Positions 16,697-25,539 of a DNA stretch of 64,000 nt are shown piece by piece. The position numbers and the translations under genes were made by a program. Position 1 is the stretch's first letter; every line of letters starts with the position of its first letter. Origin of the DNA: Komagataeibacter xylinus (lineage in GTDB: Bacteria; Pseudomonadota; Alphaproteobacteria; Acetobacterales; Acetobacteraceae); NCBI RefSeq assembly GCF_031081985.1, contig NZ_JARWSK010000003.1:1-64000 (forward strand). Direction: 5' to 3'. The notes beneath the pieces are model-generated. The model searched no databases and was not told where the DNA came from. It worked only from the letters and a program-made list of their open reading frames with translations.

Positions 16697-18502
16697 TCAG
16701 TCGGCCAGTTCATCCTGATCGGGCTGCTTTAACGCAAAAACAAGTACATAGCGGGTGCCGTTTTCCTCGAACATCTGCAACGTGCCGCCAAGCTGCCGCG
16801 CAAAGCCGCGGATCAGTTGCATGCCGATCCCGCTGCGCCCGTCTTCCGCGCCCGTAAGGTTGCGGCCCGCCGCCATGCCCACGCCGTTATCGGCAATCCA
16901 CAGACAGGCGCGCCCGCCATCAAGCGCGCGCAGGCCCACTTCAAGCGTGCCGTGCAACTGGTCGGGAAAGGCATATTTGATGGTGTTGCTGACCGCCTCG
17001 GTCACGATCAGGGCCAGCGGCACGGCCTGGTCGGGCACCATGAGCAGGTCATCGACGCGGATATCAAGCGTGATCCGGCCTTCATCGGATTCACCAATGG
17101 CATGCATGATCTGGCCGCACAGTTCGCGCACGAAGCTCTGCATGTTCAGGCTGTACAGTTCGCCATCGGCATACAGGTAGCGGTGCAGGGTTGCCAGCGC
17201 GCGCACGCGGTCACGCGCCTGGGCAAATTCCTCGCGCGCGCCAGGCTGGCGGATGCGGCCTGCCTGCAGGTTGAGCAGCGAGGCCACGATCTGCAGGTTG
17301 TTCTTGACGCGGTGGTGCATCTCCTTGAGCAGCAGCTCCTGGCGCACCTGCGCGCGCTCAAGGCGCTTTTCATGCCGTGCCAGCCTGCGCGTGGCCTTGC
17401 TGAAGGCATGGGCAAGCTGCCTGACCTCAAGCGGCATGGCCCAGTTCGAGCGCACGTCATACACGCCGCCAAGCTGCCATTGGTTGACCGAGGCCGTAAG
17501 CTGGCGCAGCGGCGTGATGACCAGCACGTCAGCGCTTTTCGAGGCCCCCAGAAGCCCCACGAGCAGCAGCACTCCGCTGCTGACCAGAGAGATGGCGAAC
17601 ATGACCACCGCATGCCGCTCGCTGGCGTTGCGCCGCGTCATGGTGAGCACGTACACGCCCCCCTGCACCCGCCCGATGGAATACGAACCTTCAGGCAGGG
17701 TGATGTGGTCGTGCTCCACGCCATGCGTGACCTCAAAGCGCGCCCACTGCATGATCCGCGCCGGCGGGTGCTCCTGCCAGTTGCAATCCGCGCACAGGGG
17801 GGTCGTGGCACGGGCGTGACTGTCCATGACCCAGATCTCGATCGGGCCGCTCTGCTGCATCAGGTCAAGCCGGGGGTCGCTGGTCTGGAGCACGGCACTG
17901 CGCCATGACAGCGGCATGATGGCCGTAAGGTAGCCCGAGCGCGCCGGGCGGCCGGCATCATCGCCAATCGTGGCCACAACCGTGATGCGGAAATGATCGG
18001 GCACGCCGGTCAGCGCATCGGGTATGGCCACGAGCTTCACGTCGCCCTGAAAGCGCGGCATCTCGTCAATGGTCAGGGGTGTCGCGTCATGGTCGGGGCC
18101 AACGGCGGCGGCGATATTGCCCCGGTCATCGGCCAGCGCGATCTGGCTGTAATGCCGCCCGGTCAGCGACTCGACAAGCTGGAGCATGCGCGCAAGCCCG
18201 CTGCTGTCGAGCCGCATGCGCGCCACCGCCTGCAACAGCGAGGCCACATGCTCGGATTCATGGTGCAGTTCAAGATCGATGCGCGCCACGGCCATGTCCG
18301 TGCGGTAGCCCGGCGCCTCAAGGGTATTATGGTAGCTGTGCCACGCCTGTACGGCCCCGATCAGGGCGATGGGCATGGCGGCGAGCAGGATGATCGCCAT
18401 CATCCGGCCGCGCACGGCATCGAACACGCGCCCGACCCGCGTAAACAGGCTGCGATGGCGTCCCTGCCTGCCGCCCCGCGCGGAGGAAGGTGGAACGGAC
18501 AT
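16697..18502 (-). CDS. HisKA_2/HWE-type sensor histidine kinase of the general stress response
   Basis: This 601-residue inner-membrane sensor has a first helix at about 35-52, a periplasmic sensing region of about 245 residues with two Cys (PLCADC), and a second helix at about 298-320. After these come a HAMP-like linker and the HisKA_2 dimerisation box LLKEMHHRVKNNLQIVASLL (phospho-acceptor His near 396-397), then an HATPase domain (EAVSNTIKYAFP, IADNGVGM, GIGMQLIRGFARQLGG). This family phosphorylates PhyR in Alphaproteobacteria. It starts two bases after nepR, so it is the likely PhyR kinase (PhyK role). The signal sensed is unknown. Confidence 0.85.
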   Translation of the reverse strand: MSVPPSSARGGRQGRHRSLFTRVGRVFDAVRGRMMAIILLAAMPIALIGAVQAWHSYHNTLEAPGYRTDMAVARIDLELHHESEHVASLLQAVARMRLDSSGLARMLQLVESLTGRHYSQIALADDRGNIAAAVGPDHDATPLTIDEMPRFQGDVKLVAIPDALTGVPDHFRITVVATIGDDAGRPARSGYLTAIMPLSWRSAVLQTSDPRLDLMQQSGPIEIWVMDSHARATTPLCADCNWQEHPPARIMQWARFEVTHGVEHDHITLPEGSYSIGRVQGGVYVLTMTRRNASERHAVVMFAISLVSSGVLLLVGLLGASKSADVLVITPLRQLTASVNQWQLGGVYDVRSNWAMPLEVRQLAHAFSKATRRLARHEKRLERAQVRQELLLKEMHHRVKNNLQIVASLLNLQAGRIRQPGAREEFAQARDRVRALATLHRYLYADGELYSLNMQSFVRELCGQIMHAIGESDEGRITLDIRVDDLLMVPDQAVPLALIVTEAVSNTIKYAFPDQLHGTLEVGLRALDGGRACLWIADNGVGMAAGRNLTGAEDGRSGIGMQLIRGFARQLGGTLQMFEENGTRYVLVFALKQPDQDELAD

Positions 18503-18504
18503 GC

Positions 18505-18687
18505 CTATTTTGTCCGCTTCCGGTCTTCCTCAATAAGACGCAGCAGCTCCTCGGGAACAGGCTCTTTGGTCACATCATCGAACAACTGGTGCAGCCCTCG
18601 CCTCAGCCATAGCTCGAACGCATCATCCGATCTGCTTGTGGACTTCTTTCCTGGTTGCCTGGGAGGACACTTGTCCTTCAGAGCCAT
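18505..18687 (-). CDS. nepR: Anti-sigma factor NepR
   Basis: The 60-residue protein has the NepR signature: DDAFELWLRRGLHQLFDDV (residues 21-39), then EPVPEELLRLIEE (42-54), flanked by charged termini. NepR holds EcfG-type sigma factors inactive until phosphorylated PhyR binds it. It sits 148 bp downstream of the nearest ecfG and immediately before the kinase gene, matching the known general stress response locus. Unlike many relatives, where nepR and ecfG overlap, the two genes here are separated by a gap that could hold a promoter. Confidence 0.9.
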   Translation of the reverse strand: MALKDKCPPRQPGKKSTSRSDDAFELWLRRGLHQLFDDVTKEPVPEELLRLIEEDRKRTK

Positions 18688-18704
18688 CGCATTATCCCGA
18701 AGTA

Positions 18705-18829
18705 AATTCCCACTTCACACAACCCCTGCCTGTATGCCAGGGCCGCATCATTACCCTGTAGAATCCCTGGGTACTGACGAAGTCATCCGTGTCAGTGCCA
18801 TATTCACGCCATAATTCAAAGTGGGAATT
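18705..18829. promoter_or_regulatory. Intergenic region bounded by an 11-bp inverted repeat, upstream of nepR
   Basis: AATTCCCACTT (18705-18715) is repeated in inverted form as AAGTGGGAATT (18819-18829). On the minus strand each reads GTGGGAATT, containing a GGAAT core like the EcfG -35 element (GGAAC). The distal copy is followed about 17 bases later by CGTG (18804-18807 on plus), close to the EcfG -10 (CGTT). This could be an EcfG-dependent promoter for nepR and the kinase. The match is imperfect and the element is inferred. Confidence 0.35.
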
Positions 18830-18835
18830 CCCGTC

Positions 18836-19405
18836 TCAGGCCGTTGCCGATGCCGTAGCGGCACGGGCCTGCGTGCGCGAGCGCAGGCGCTGCACCGCAC
18901 CGCGCAGTTCAACGGTGGAGATATCGCGCTCCTCGCCATACAGCCACGTGGCAAGCTGGCGGCGGGCGCGGAACACGCGGCTCTTGGCGGTGCCCACCGC
19001 GCAGCTGGTGGCGGCGGCAAGCTCGTCATAGCTCATGCCCTGCATCACCACGAGCACCAGCGCCTCGCGCTGGTCGGCGGGGAGGCGGTTCATGGCCTCG
19101 GCGAGTTCCTTGACCATCAGGCGCTCTTCATGCGCGCCGCTGCCCGCCATGCTGGATGCGGGCACATCCTCGATATTGCCGGTCTCGCGCTTCTTGCGCA
19201 GGTCGGAAATGAAGCGGTTGCGCAGGATGCGATGCATCCATGCCGAGAAATTGGTGCCCGGCGTAAAGCTGTGCTGGGCGGCCAGCGCATTGCACACGGC
19301 ATCCTGCACCAGGTCATCGGCTGCCGCACGGTTGCGCGTGAGCGACAGGGCCTGCACACGCAGTCGGGGCAGGATTGCAATCATCTGGTCATGAAAGCTG
19401 CTGGT
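18836..19405 (-). CDS. ecfG: EcfG-type general stress response sigma factor (copy 1)
   Basis: This 189-residue ECF sigma factor has region 2 (NRAAADDLVQDAVCNALAAQ, then FSAWMHRILRNRFISDLRKK) and region 4 (LPADQREALVLVVMQGMSYDELA and GTAKSRVFRARRQLA). It lacks sigma-70 regions 1 and 3. The C-terminal extension (about 25 residues, Arg/Ala/Thr-rich) is unusual in length. I chose the ATG at 19405 because GGGGAG is six bases upstream; earlier ATGs (19411, 19435) lack good spacing. It would be sequestered by NepR. A second sigma gene lies 108 bp upstream on the same strand. Confidence 0.88.
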   Translation of the reverse strand, partial: TSSFHDQMIAILPRLRVQALSLTRNRAAADDLVQDAVCNALAAQHSFTPGTNFSAWMHRILRNRFISDLRKKRETGNIEDVPASSMAGSGAHEERLMVKELAEAMNRLPADQREALVLVVMQGMSYDELAAATSCAVGTAKSRVFRARRQLATWLYGEERDISTVELRGAVQRLRSRTQARAATASATA

Positions 19406-19464
19406 CATTTTCATCTCCCCTGTTTCGTCGTTCATGCCAGTGCAATGAACGGGAGGGATGAAAG

Positions 19465-19483
19465 GTTACATTTTCCATGTAAC
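19465..19483. promoter_or_regulatory. Palindromic operator-like site between the two sigma genes
   Basis: GTTACAT and ATGTAAC form a perfect 7-bp inverted repeat with a TTTCC spacer, about 60 bp upstream of ecfG copy 1. No T-run follows, so a protein binding site is more likely than a terminator. The binding protein is unknown. Confidence 0.35.
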
Positions 19484-19512
19484 GAAAACGCGAGCACCGC
19501 GCATTGGTTCCC

Positions 19513-20004
19513 TCAGCCTTCGCCGCCGGCGCCCGCCTGCATGTATTCCATGATCTGCGCCCGCGCGCGCGACACGCGGGCCTTGAGCGTGCCCACCGTA
19601 ACACCGCACACATGGGCGGCCTCGACATAGGTCATTTCCTGCACGCCCACGAGTACGAGCGCCTCGCGCAGGCGGGGGGTGAGCTGCCAGATGGCGCCGT
19701 TGAGGTCGCGCAGCACGTCGGCTTCCCCCGCGCCGGTGCCGCTTTCGGCCTGGTCGGGGCGCAGGGCGTAATCCGACATGACATCACGCTCGCGCCGCCC
19801 CTTTCGCGCCTGCTCGTAAAACAGGTTGCGCGCAATGGTATAGAGCCACGCCTTCATGCTGGTGCCGGGCGTAAACTGCTCGAGCGCGCCGAGCGCGCGC
19901 AGCACCGTTTCCTGCACCAGGTCATCCGCCGCCGCGGGCTGGCCGGTCAGGAAACGGGCAAAACCACGCAATTGTGGCAGGAGAGACAGCATCTCCCCAC
20001 GCAA
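19513..20004 (-). CDS. EcfG-type sigma factor (copy 2)
   Basis: The 163-residue ECF sigma has region 2 (QPAAADDLVQETVLRALGAL, FTPGTSMKAWLYTIARN) and region 4 (LTPRLREALVLVGVQEMTY, then VGTLKARVSRARAQIMEYMQ). It resembles EcfG proteins as closely as copy 1 does and differs from it throughout, so it is an old paralogue rather than a recent duplication. It is divergent from phyR across a 127-bp gap. It may be a second NepR-controlled sigma with a distinct or overlapping regulon. Confidence 0.85.
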   Translation of the reverse strand: MRGEMLSLLPQLRGFARFLTGQPAAADDLVQETVLRALGALEQFTPGTSMKAWLYTIARNLFYEQARKGRRERDVMSDYALRPDQAESGTGAGEADVLRDLNGAIWQLTPRLREALVLVGVQEMTYVEAAHVCGVTVGTLKARVSRARAQIMEYMQAGAGGEG

Positions 20005-20131
20005 GTGCGTGACCCGTGACGGATCAAATGGTATTCTTGATTCCAGTTTGTTTACTCTTCAACTCTTGCAGCACAGCCTAACGCTGTCATGATCCGGAGT
20101 GTAACAGTTTATCTGGGGAGATGAATGCCTC

Positions 20132-20872
20132 ATGCCGCTATCACGGCGTCAAGACCTGCTTCGCGCCCTGCCCTATGCCCGGCGTTACGCCCGTGCGTTA
20201 TGTGGCAGCCAGTCAAGCGGCGACCTTCTGGTGGCCGAAAGCCTGCGCGAACTCATGGCGGTGGATGATCCTACCCTGCCACCGAGGCTACGCCTTTACC
20301 AATGGATTTCGCGCCACCATGCCCAGCACGGCGCGCAGGACACGAAAGCGGGCGGCATGCCGCCGCTGGCGCGCAAGCTGCTCCTGCTCACCTCGCTTGA
20401 GGAACTGAGCGTGGCGGACGCCGCCCGCGTGCTGGCCATTGCCCAGCCGCAGGCGGCCGCCATGCTGGAGGATGCCCATGCCCGCCTGCGCTCGTGCGCC
20501 CAGACCAGCGTGCTGATCATCGAGGATGAACCGATCATCGCGATGGATATCGAGGAACTGGTGCGCCAGTGCGGCCACACCATTGCCGGTGTCGCCAGCA
20601 GCGAGGAAGAGGCCGTGCGCCTTGCGCGCGAGACCCGGCCCGGCCTGATCCTGGCCGACATCAACCTCGGTGATGGCGGTGACGGGATGAAGGCCGTCTC
20701 GGCCATATTGCAGCACCAGGACATTCCGATCATCTTCGTCACCGCCTACCCCGAGCGGCTGCTCACGGGCGATACGATCGAGCCCGCTTTCGTCATCACC
20801 AAGCCGTTCGAACCGCTGACGCTGGCGGTGTCCACCTATCAGGCCGTATCGGGCGGCGTGCCGCTGAACTGA
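20132..20872 (+). CDS. phyR: General stress response regulator PhyR
   Basis: PhyR is an anti-anti-sigma factor. The 246-residue protein has a sigma-factor-like N-terminal domain (residues 1-120, including KLLLLTSLEELSVADAARVL, a region-4 mimic) fused to a receiver domain. The receiver has acidic pocket Glu131-Asp132, phospho-acceptor Asp176 (LADINLGDGG), the TAYPERL switch segment, and the conserved Lys in VITKPFEP. When phosphorylated it binds NepR and frees EcfG. The start is ATG at 20132. It faces away from the sigma genes and sits just upstream of otsA, which also fits a stress role. Confidence 0.93.
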   Translation: MPLSRRQDLLRALPYARRYARALCGSQSSGDLLVAESLRELMAVDDPTLPPRLRLYQWISRHHAQHGAQDTKAGGMPPLARKLLLLTSLEELSVADAARVLAIAQPQAAAMLEDAHARLRSCAQTSVLIIEDEPIIAMDIEELVRQCGHTIAGVASSEEEAVRLARETRPGLILADINLGDGGDGMKAVSAILQHQDIPIIFVTAYPERLLTGDTIEPAFVITKPFEPLTLAVSTYQAVSGGVPLN

Positions 20873-20997
20873 CAAAGCCGCATGCCAGTCCCGGCGCAAC
20901 AGGCATCCCGCTGCCCGGGCAGATGTGTATGCTGCCGCTGTCGTGCTGCCGGACGAAGCTGGGCCGCCATGCGACTGCTGAGTGAAGAGAGGGCAGA

Positions 20998-22377
20998 ATG
21001 AAACGGCTGGTCATCGTCTCCAATCGCGTTCCCGTTCCCAAGGAGGGGCTGCGGCCTGGTGGCCTCGCGGTGGTGCTCAAGGACCTGCTGGCCCGCCAGG
21101 GTGGCATGTGGTTTGGCTGGAACGGCACCTGCCACCCCGACGCCGCCCATCTGCCGCCTGAACATCAGCAGGCCGAAGGGGTGGAATACGCCACCATCGG
21201 CCTCACTCCCGCCGAGCACCGCAATTACTACACCGGCTTTTCCAACGGCACGCTGTGGCCGCTCATGCACTCGCTGCCCGAGCACATCCACTTCGAGCGC
21301 CGCGAGCTTGAAACCTACTGGTCGGTCAACCAGCGCTTCTGCGAGAACCTGCTGCCCCTGCTGCGGCCCGATGACGTCATTTGGATTCACGACTACCACC
21401 TGCTGCCGCTACCTGCCCTGCTGCGCCGCAATGGCGTGCGCCAGCCCATCGGCTTCTTCCTGCACACGCCCTTCCCCGCGCCCGACATGCTGGCCACAGC
21501 ACCCGATGGCGGCACCTTCCTGCGCGACCTGCTGAAAGCCGACCTGCTGGGCTTCCAGACCGCCGATGACACCGCCAATTTCATCTTCGCCGCAACCCGC
21601 ACGGCAGGCGCGGTGCTCAAGGGCGAGGACACGCTGGTGTTCGAGGACCATACGGTGCGCGTGGGCACCTTTCCCGTCGAGATCGACCCGCAGGCCTTTG
21701 CCCGCATTGCCGCCACGGCCGCCGATTCGCAGGACCTGAAGCGCCTTTCAGGCTCGCTGGCGGGGCGCAAGCTGATCTTTGGCGTGGACCGGATGGACCC
21801 CACCAAGGGACTGGACCACCGGCTGGCGGGCTATGAGCGCATGCTCGAGACCTACCCCGAGCGCGAGCGGCAGGTCACCTTTTTGCAGATCGCGGCCGAA
21901 AGCCGCACCGAGGTCGAATCCTACAAGGCGCTGCGCAGGAAGCTCGAGCACCAGATCGGCAAGCTCAACGCCCATCGCGGCCAGGCGGACTGGACGCCGC
22001 TGCGCTTTCTCACCCGCGGCAGCCCGCGCCCCACGGTGGCGGGCTACATGCGCCTGGCCGATATCGGCTACATCACCCCTCTGCGCGATGGCATGAACCT
22101 CGTTGCCAAGGAGTTCATCGCAGCCCAGGACCCCGAGAGCCCTGGCGTGCTCATCCTTTCACGGCTGGCAGGGGCCGCCAGCCAGCTTGACGCGGCCCTG
22201 CTGGTCAACCCGCTCGACCATGACGGCATGGCCGATGCGCTTGAGCGCGCACTGGCCATGTCCGCCGCCGAAAAGCGTGAACGCTGGCAGGCGTGCTGGA
22301 ACGCCATCGCCAACCGCACCGCGCTGGGCTGGGGGCTGTCCTTCCTCGAACTGCTCGAAAGCACGGCGCGCAGATAG
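20998..22377 (+). CDS. otsA: Alpha,alpha-trehalose-phosphate synthase (UDP-forming)
   Basis: OtsA makes trehalose-6-phosphate from UDP-glucose and glucose-6-phosphate. The 459-residue GT20 enzyme has the N-terminal loop VSNRVPVP, the glucose-6-P site residues around [34 protein letters not shown], the Arg/Lys pair region [15 protein letters not shown], and the UDP-binding [16 protein letters not shown]. The length matches single-domain OtsA; no phosphatase (OtsB) domain is fused and no otsB lies adjacent. It follows phyR by 125 bp on the same strand. Trehalose synthesis under general stress control is common in Alphaproteobacteria; direct control here is inferred. Confidence 0.93.
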   Translation: MKRLVIVSNRVPVPKEGLRPGGLAVVLKDLLARQGGMWFGWNGTCHPDAAHLPPEHQQAEGVEYATIGLTPAEHRNYYTGFSNGTLWPLMHSLPEHIHFERRELETYWSVNQRFCENLLPLLRPDDVIWIHDYHLLPLPALLRRNGVRQPIGFFLHTPFPAPDMLATAPDGGTFLRDLLKADLLGFQTADDTANFIFAATRTAGAVLKGEDTLVFEDHTVRVGTFPVEIDPQAFARIAATAADSQDLKRLSGSLAGRKLIFGVDRMDPTKGLDHRLAGYERMLETYPERERQVTFLQIAAESRTEVESYKALRRKLEHQIGKLNAHRGQADWTPLRFLTRGSPRPTVAGYMRLADIGYITPLRDGMNLVAKEFIAAQDPESPGVLILSRLAGAASQLDAALLVNPLDHDGMADALERALAMSAAEKRERWQACWNAIANRTALGWGLSFLELLESTARR

Positions 22378-22430
22378 GGGTTGCCCACACGGACCTTGCG
22401 CCCGGCCCGCCTGACACGACATAAGCGGGT

Positions 22431-24257
22431 ATGGCTCCTCCTCCCCTTCTCCTCCTCCAAGATATTACCCTGACCCTTGGTGGCGCGCCGCTGCTTGATG
22501 GCGCGGGGTTTGGTATCGGCCCCGGCGAGCGGGTCTGCCTTGTCGGGCGCAATGGCTGCGGCAAGTCCACCCTGCTGCGCATTGCGGCGGGCGAGATCCA
22601 GGCCGATTCCGGCACGGTCTTCCTCCAGCCCGGCACCACGGTGCGCTACCTGCCGCAGGAGCCTGACCTGTCGGGCTTTGCCACCACGCTGGATTACGTG
22701 CGCGCGGGCATGGGGCCGAACGACCCGGAATACCGAGCCGAACTGCTGCTGGGCGAACTCGGCCTGAATGGCACGGAAGACCCGTCAACACTCTCGGGCG
22801 GGGAAGCACGCCGCTGCGCGCTGGCCCGCGCGCTCGCCCCCGAGCCGGACCTGCTCCTGCTCGATGAGCCGACCAACCACCTCGACATGCCCACCATTGA
22901 ATGGCTGGAGCGCGAACTGCTCTCGCTCTCATCGGCCATGGTCATCATCAGCCATGACCGCCGCCTGCTTGAAACCCTGTCACGTTCGGTGGTGTGGCTC
23001 GACCGAGGCGTGACCCGCAGGCTCGACCAGGGCTTTGCCCGCTTCGAGACCTGGCGCGAGGAGGTGCTGGAGCAGGAGGAACGCGACAGCCACAAGCTTG
23101 ACCGCCAGATCGCGCGCGAGGAAGACTGGATGCGCTACGGCGTGACCGCACGCCGCAAGCGCAACGTGCGCCGCGTGGCCGAACTGGCCGAACTGCGCAA
23201 CCAGCGCCGCACCGCCATCCGCCCGCAGGGCGGGCTGAAAATGGAAGCCCGCGAGAGCGACCTTTCGGGCAAGCTCGTTGCCGTGGCCGAGGATGTCTGC
23301 CGCGCCTATGACCCCGCCCACCCCGTGGTCAGCCATCTCGACCTGCGCGTGCTGCGCAAGGATCGGCTGGGCATCGTGGGCGCGAACGGCGCGGGCAAGA
23401 GTACGCTCTTGCGCCTGCTCACCGGGCAGGACAAGCCGGATTCGGGCACGATCAATATCGGCAGCGCGCTGTCGGTCGTGACACTGGACCAGCAGCGCCG
23501 CACGCTCGACCCCACCGCCACCCTGGCCGATACGCTGACCGGCGGCGGGGGCGACATGGTGCAGGTGGGTGACGAGAAGCGCCATGTCATTGGCTACATG
23601 AAGGACTTCCTGTTCCGCCCCGAGCAGGCGCGCACCCCGGTGGGCGTGCTGTCAGGCGGTGAGCGCGGGCGGCTGATGCTGGCCTGTGCGCTGGCGCGGC
23701 CGTCGAACCTGCTGGTGCTCGATGAGCCAACCAACGACCTCGACCTTGAAACGCTCGACCTGTTGCAGGAGATGCTGGCCGCCTATTCCGGCACGGTGCT
23801 GCTTGTCAGCCACGACCGTGACTTCCTCGACCGGGTCGCCTCCTCCATCCTGATGGCCGAAGGCGGCGGAAAATGGGTGGAATATGCCGGTGGCTACAGC
23901 GACATGCTGGCCCAGCGGCAGGATGCGACCCTCGCCGCCCGCCCCCGCGCCGAGCGTAGTGAAGCCGCACCCGCCACGACCGATGTCACCCCCAGCACCT
24001 CGCCCCGCCAGCCTGCCCGCAAGATGACCTACAAGGACAAGCATGCGCTTGAGCAACTGCCGGGGCAGATGGCAGCCCTTGAGGCGGAAATCGAGCGCCT
24101 GCGCGCAGTGCTGAGCGATGGCGGGCTTTATGCCCGCGACCCCGCTGCCTTCACCGCCGCGACGGCCGCACTGGAAAAGGCGCAGGCCGACCTGACTGGC
24201 GCCGAGGAACGCTGGCTGGAACTTGAAATGCTGCGCGAGACGCTTCAGTCCTCCTGA
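22431..24257 (+). CDS. ABC-F family ATPase, Uup type
   Basis: The 608-residue protein has two ABC ATPase domains and no membrane segments. Walker A motifs are GRNGCGKST (about residue 39) and GANGAGKST (about 318). Signatures are LSGGEARR and LSGGERGR, and Walker B is [13 protein letters not shown] and [11 protein letters not shown]. The ABC-F linker ([20 protein letters not shown]) separates the domains, and a C-terminal coiled coil (about 535-600) marks the Uup subgroup, which binds DNA or ribosomes. Uup affects transposon excision and ribosome function in E. coli; the role here is inferred. Its last 13 bp overlap the convergent oxidoreductase gene. Confidence 0.85.
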   Translation: MAPPPLLLLQDITLTLGGAPLLDGAGFGIGPGERVCLVGRNGCGKSTLLRIAAGEIQADSGTVFLQPGTTVRYLPQEPDLSGFATTLDYVRAGMGPNDPEYRAELLLGELGLNGTEDPSTLSGGEARRCALARALAPEPDLLLLDEPTNHLDMPTIEWLERELLSLSSAMVIISHDRRLLETLSRSVVWLDRGVTRRLDQGFARFETWREEVLEQEERDSHKLDRQIAREEDWMRYGVTARRKRNVRRVAELAELRNQRRTAIRPQGGLKMEARESDLSGKLVAVAEDVCRAYDPAHPVVSHLDLRVLRKDRLGIVGANGAGKSTLLRLLTGQDKPDSGTINIGSALSVVTLDQQRRTLDPTATLADTLTGGGGDMVQVGDEKRHVIGYMKDFLFRPEQARTPVGVLSGGERGRLMLACALARPSNLLVLDEPTNDLDLETLDLLQEMLAAYSGTVLLVSHDRDFLDRVASSILMAEGGGKWVEYAGGYSDMLAQRQDATLAARPRAERSEAAPATTDVTPSTSPRQPARKMTYKDKHALEQLPGQMAALEAEIERLRAVLSDGGLYARDPAAFTAATAALEKAQADLTGAEERWLELEMLRETLQSS

Positions 24258-25246
24258 ACGGGGGGAATGATCAACCCAGACGCCTCCATCCGCGCCCGCG
24301 TGGCGGCAATGCCCTGCGTTACCGCAAGGGCGGCCGCCAGCGCCCGCCGGCCTGCCGCGCCATCAACCAGTACTTTCGCGCCATCAAGGCAGGAGGCGGC
24401 AAAGGCCGCGTGCTCGGCGGCGAGCGTGTCATGGTCACGCCATGTGACCGATTCGCGGCGGAAGCCGCCCGTGCCCGGCAGCGGCAGGCCGCGCTCGCGC
24501 CCGATCATGGTCAGTTCACGCTTCATGAAATCGGCGGAGAGGTAGCCCTCCTGCGAGAACACGCGCATGCGCCGCTCGGTCTTGAGCGAGATGCGGCTCG
24601 CCGCAATGGTGGCGACACAGCCATTTTCAAACCGCACGCGGGCATTGGCGATATCCTCGAACGGCGAACTCACCGCAGCCCCCAGCGCATCCACGCTTTC
24701 GATCGGGCTGTCGACAATTGCCAGAACCAGGTCGAGATCATGGATCATGAGATCGAGGATGACCGATACATCCGTGCCGCGCGGCTTGTAGGGCGCGATG
24801 CGGGTTGCCTCGATATAAAGCGGGCGGGTGATGCGCTCGGTAATGGCCCGGTGCTCAGCGGAATAACGCAGCAGGTGGCCCACCTGCAGCACCACGCCGT
24901 GCTTTTGCGCCAGATGCATCAGTTCATCGGCCTGCTCCAGCGTCGCGGCCATGGGTTTTTCAACCAGCACGTGCCTGCCCGCCACAAGCGCTTCGCGGGC
25001 AAGGTCAAAATGATATTCCGCCGGGGCCGCCACGATGATCGCATCACAACGGGCCAGCAGGTCGGGGTAGGACAGCACCGGCACGCCCCCCGCCTCATCA
25101 GCCACCTTGCGCGCGCGCGCGGCATCGGGGTCATGAATGCCCACGAGTTCCTCCCGCGCGCCAGACAGCACCTTGAGCGCATGGAAGCGGCCAAAATGCC
25201 CAGCCCCCACAATGCCGATGCGTAACCGCCGTGCTGCCTGCGCCAT
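24245..25246 (-). CDS. Gfo/Idh/MocA family oxidoreductase
   Basis: This 333-residue NAD(P)-dependent sugar- or inositol-type oxidoreductase has the Rossmann motif GIVGAGHFGRFHA at residues 10-22. The conserved EKP in LVEKPMA is the catalytic-lysine motif of the family. DLMIHDLDLVL follows in the C-terminal alpha/beta domain. The start is ATG at 25246 with GGAAAGGCAGGAC upstream; the open frame extends 46 codons further with implausible sequence. It is monocistronic and convergent with the ABC-F gene. The substrate is unknown. Confidence 0.82.
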   Translation of the reverse strand: MAQAARRLRIGIVGAGHFGRFHALKVLSGAREELVGIHDPDAARARKVADEAGGVPVLSYPDLLARCDAIIVAAPAEYHFDLAREALVAGRHVLVEKPMAATLEQADELMHLAQKHGVVLQVGHLLRYSAEHRAITERITRPLYIEATRIAPYKPRGTDVSVILDLMIHDLDLVLAIVDSPIESVDALGAAVSSPFEDIANARVRFENGCVATIAASRISLKTERRMRVFSQEGYLSADFMKRELTMIGRERGLPLPGTGGFRRESVTWRDHDTLAAEHAAFAASCLDGAKVLVDGAAGRRALAAALAVTQGIAATRARMEASGLIIPPVQED

Positions 25247-25539
25247 GTCCTGCCTTTCCTGCGTGCCGTTCTTCCGGGGCCGTTTCAAAACGACCATGCC
25301 TTTGAAACACCCCTGCCGGATTAGCAGCCAGCACGCCGGTCGCACAGCCCCCGCCATGCGCGCCTGTCGCCGCCAATGCGGCAAAACGGCAACGCCGGGC
25401 AGGCGCTCGGTGCATCAGCGGTTGCATCATCGGGCGTGGGGCGGCATGTTCCCGCACTGATTTTACGTGCACACGACACATTGACCATGCCGGGCAAGGG
25501 AACCGGCTCAGCCGGGCGCAGGGAGCTTTCCATCAAGTC

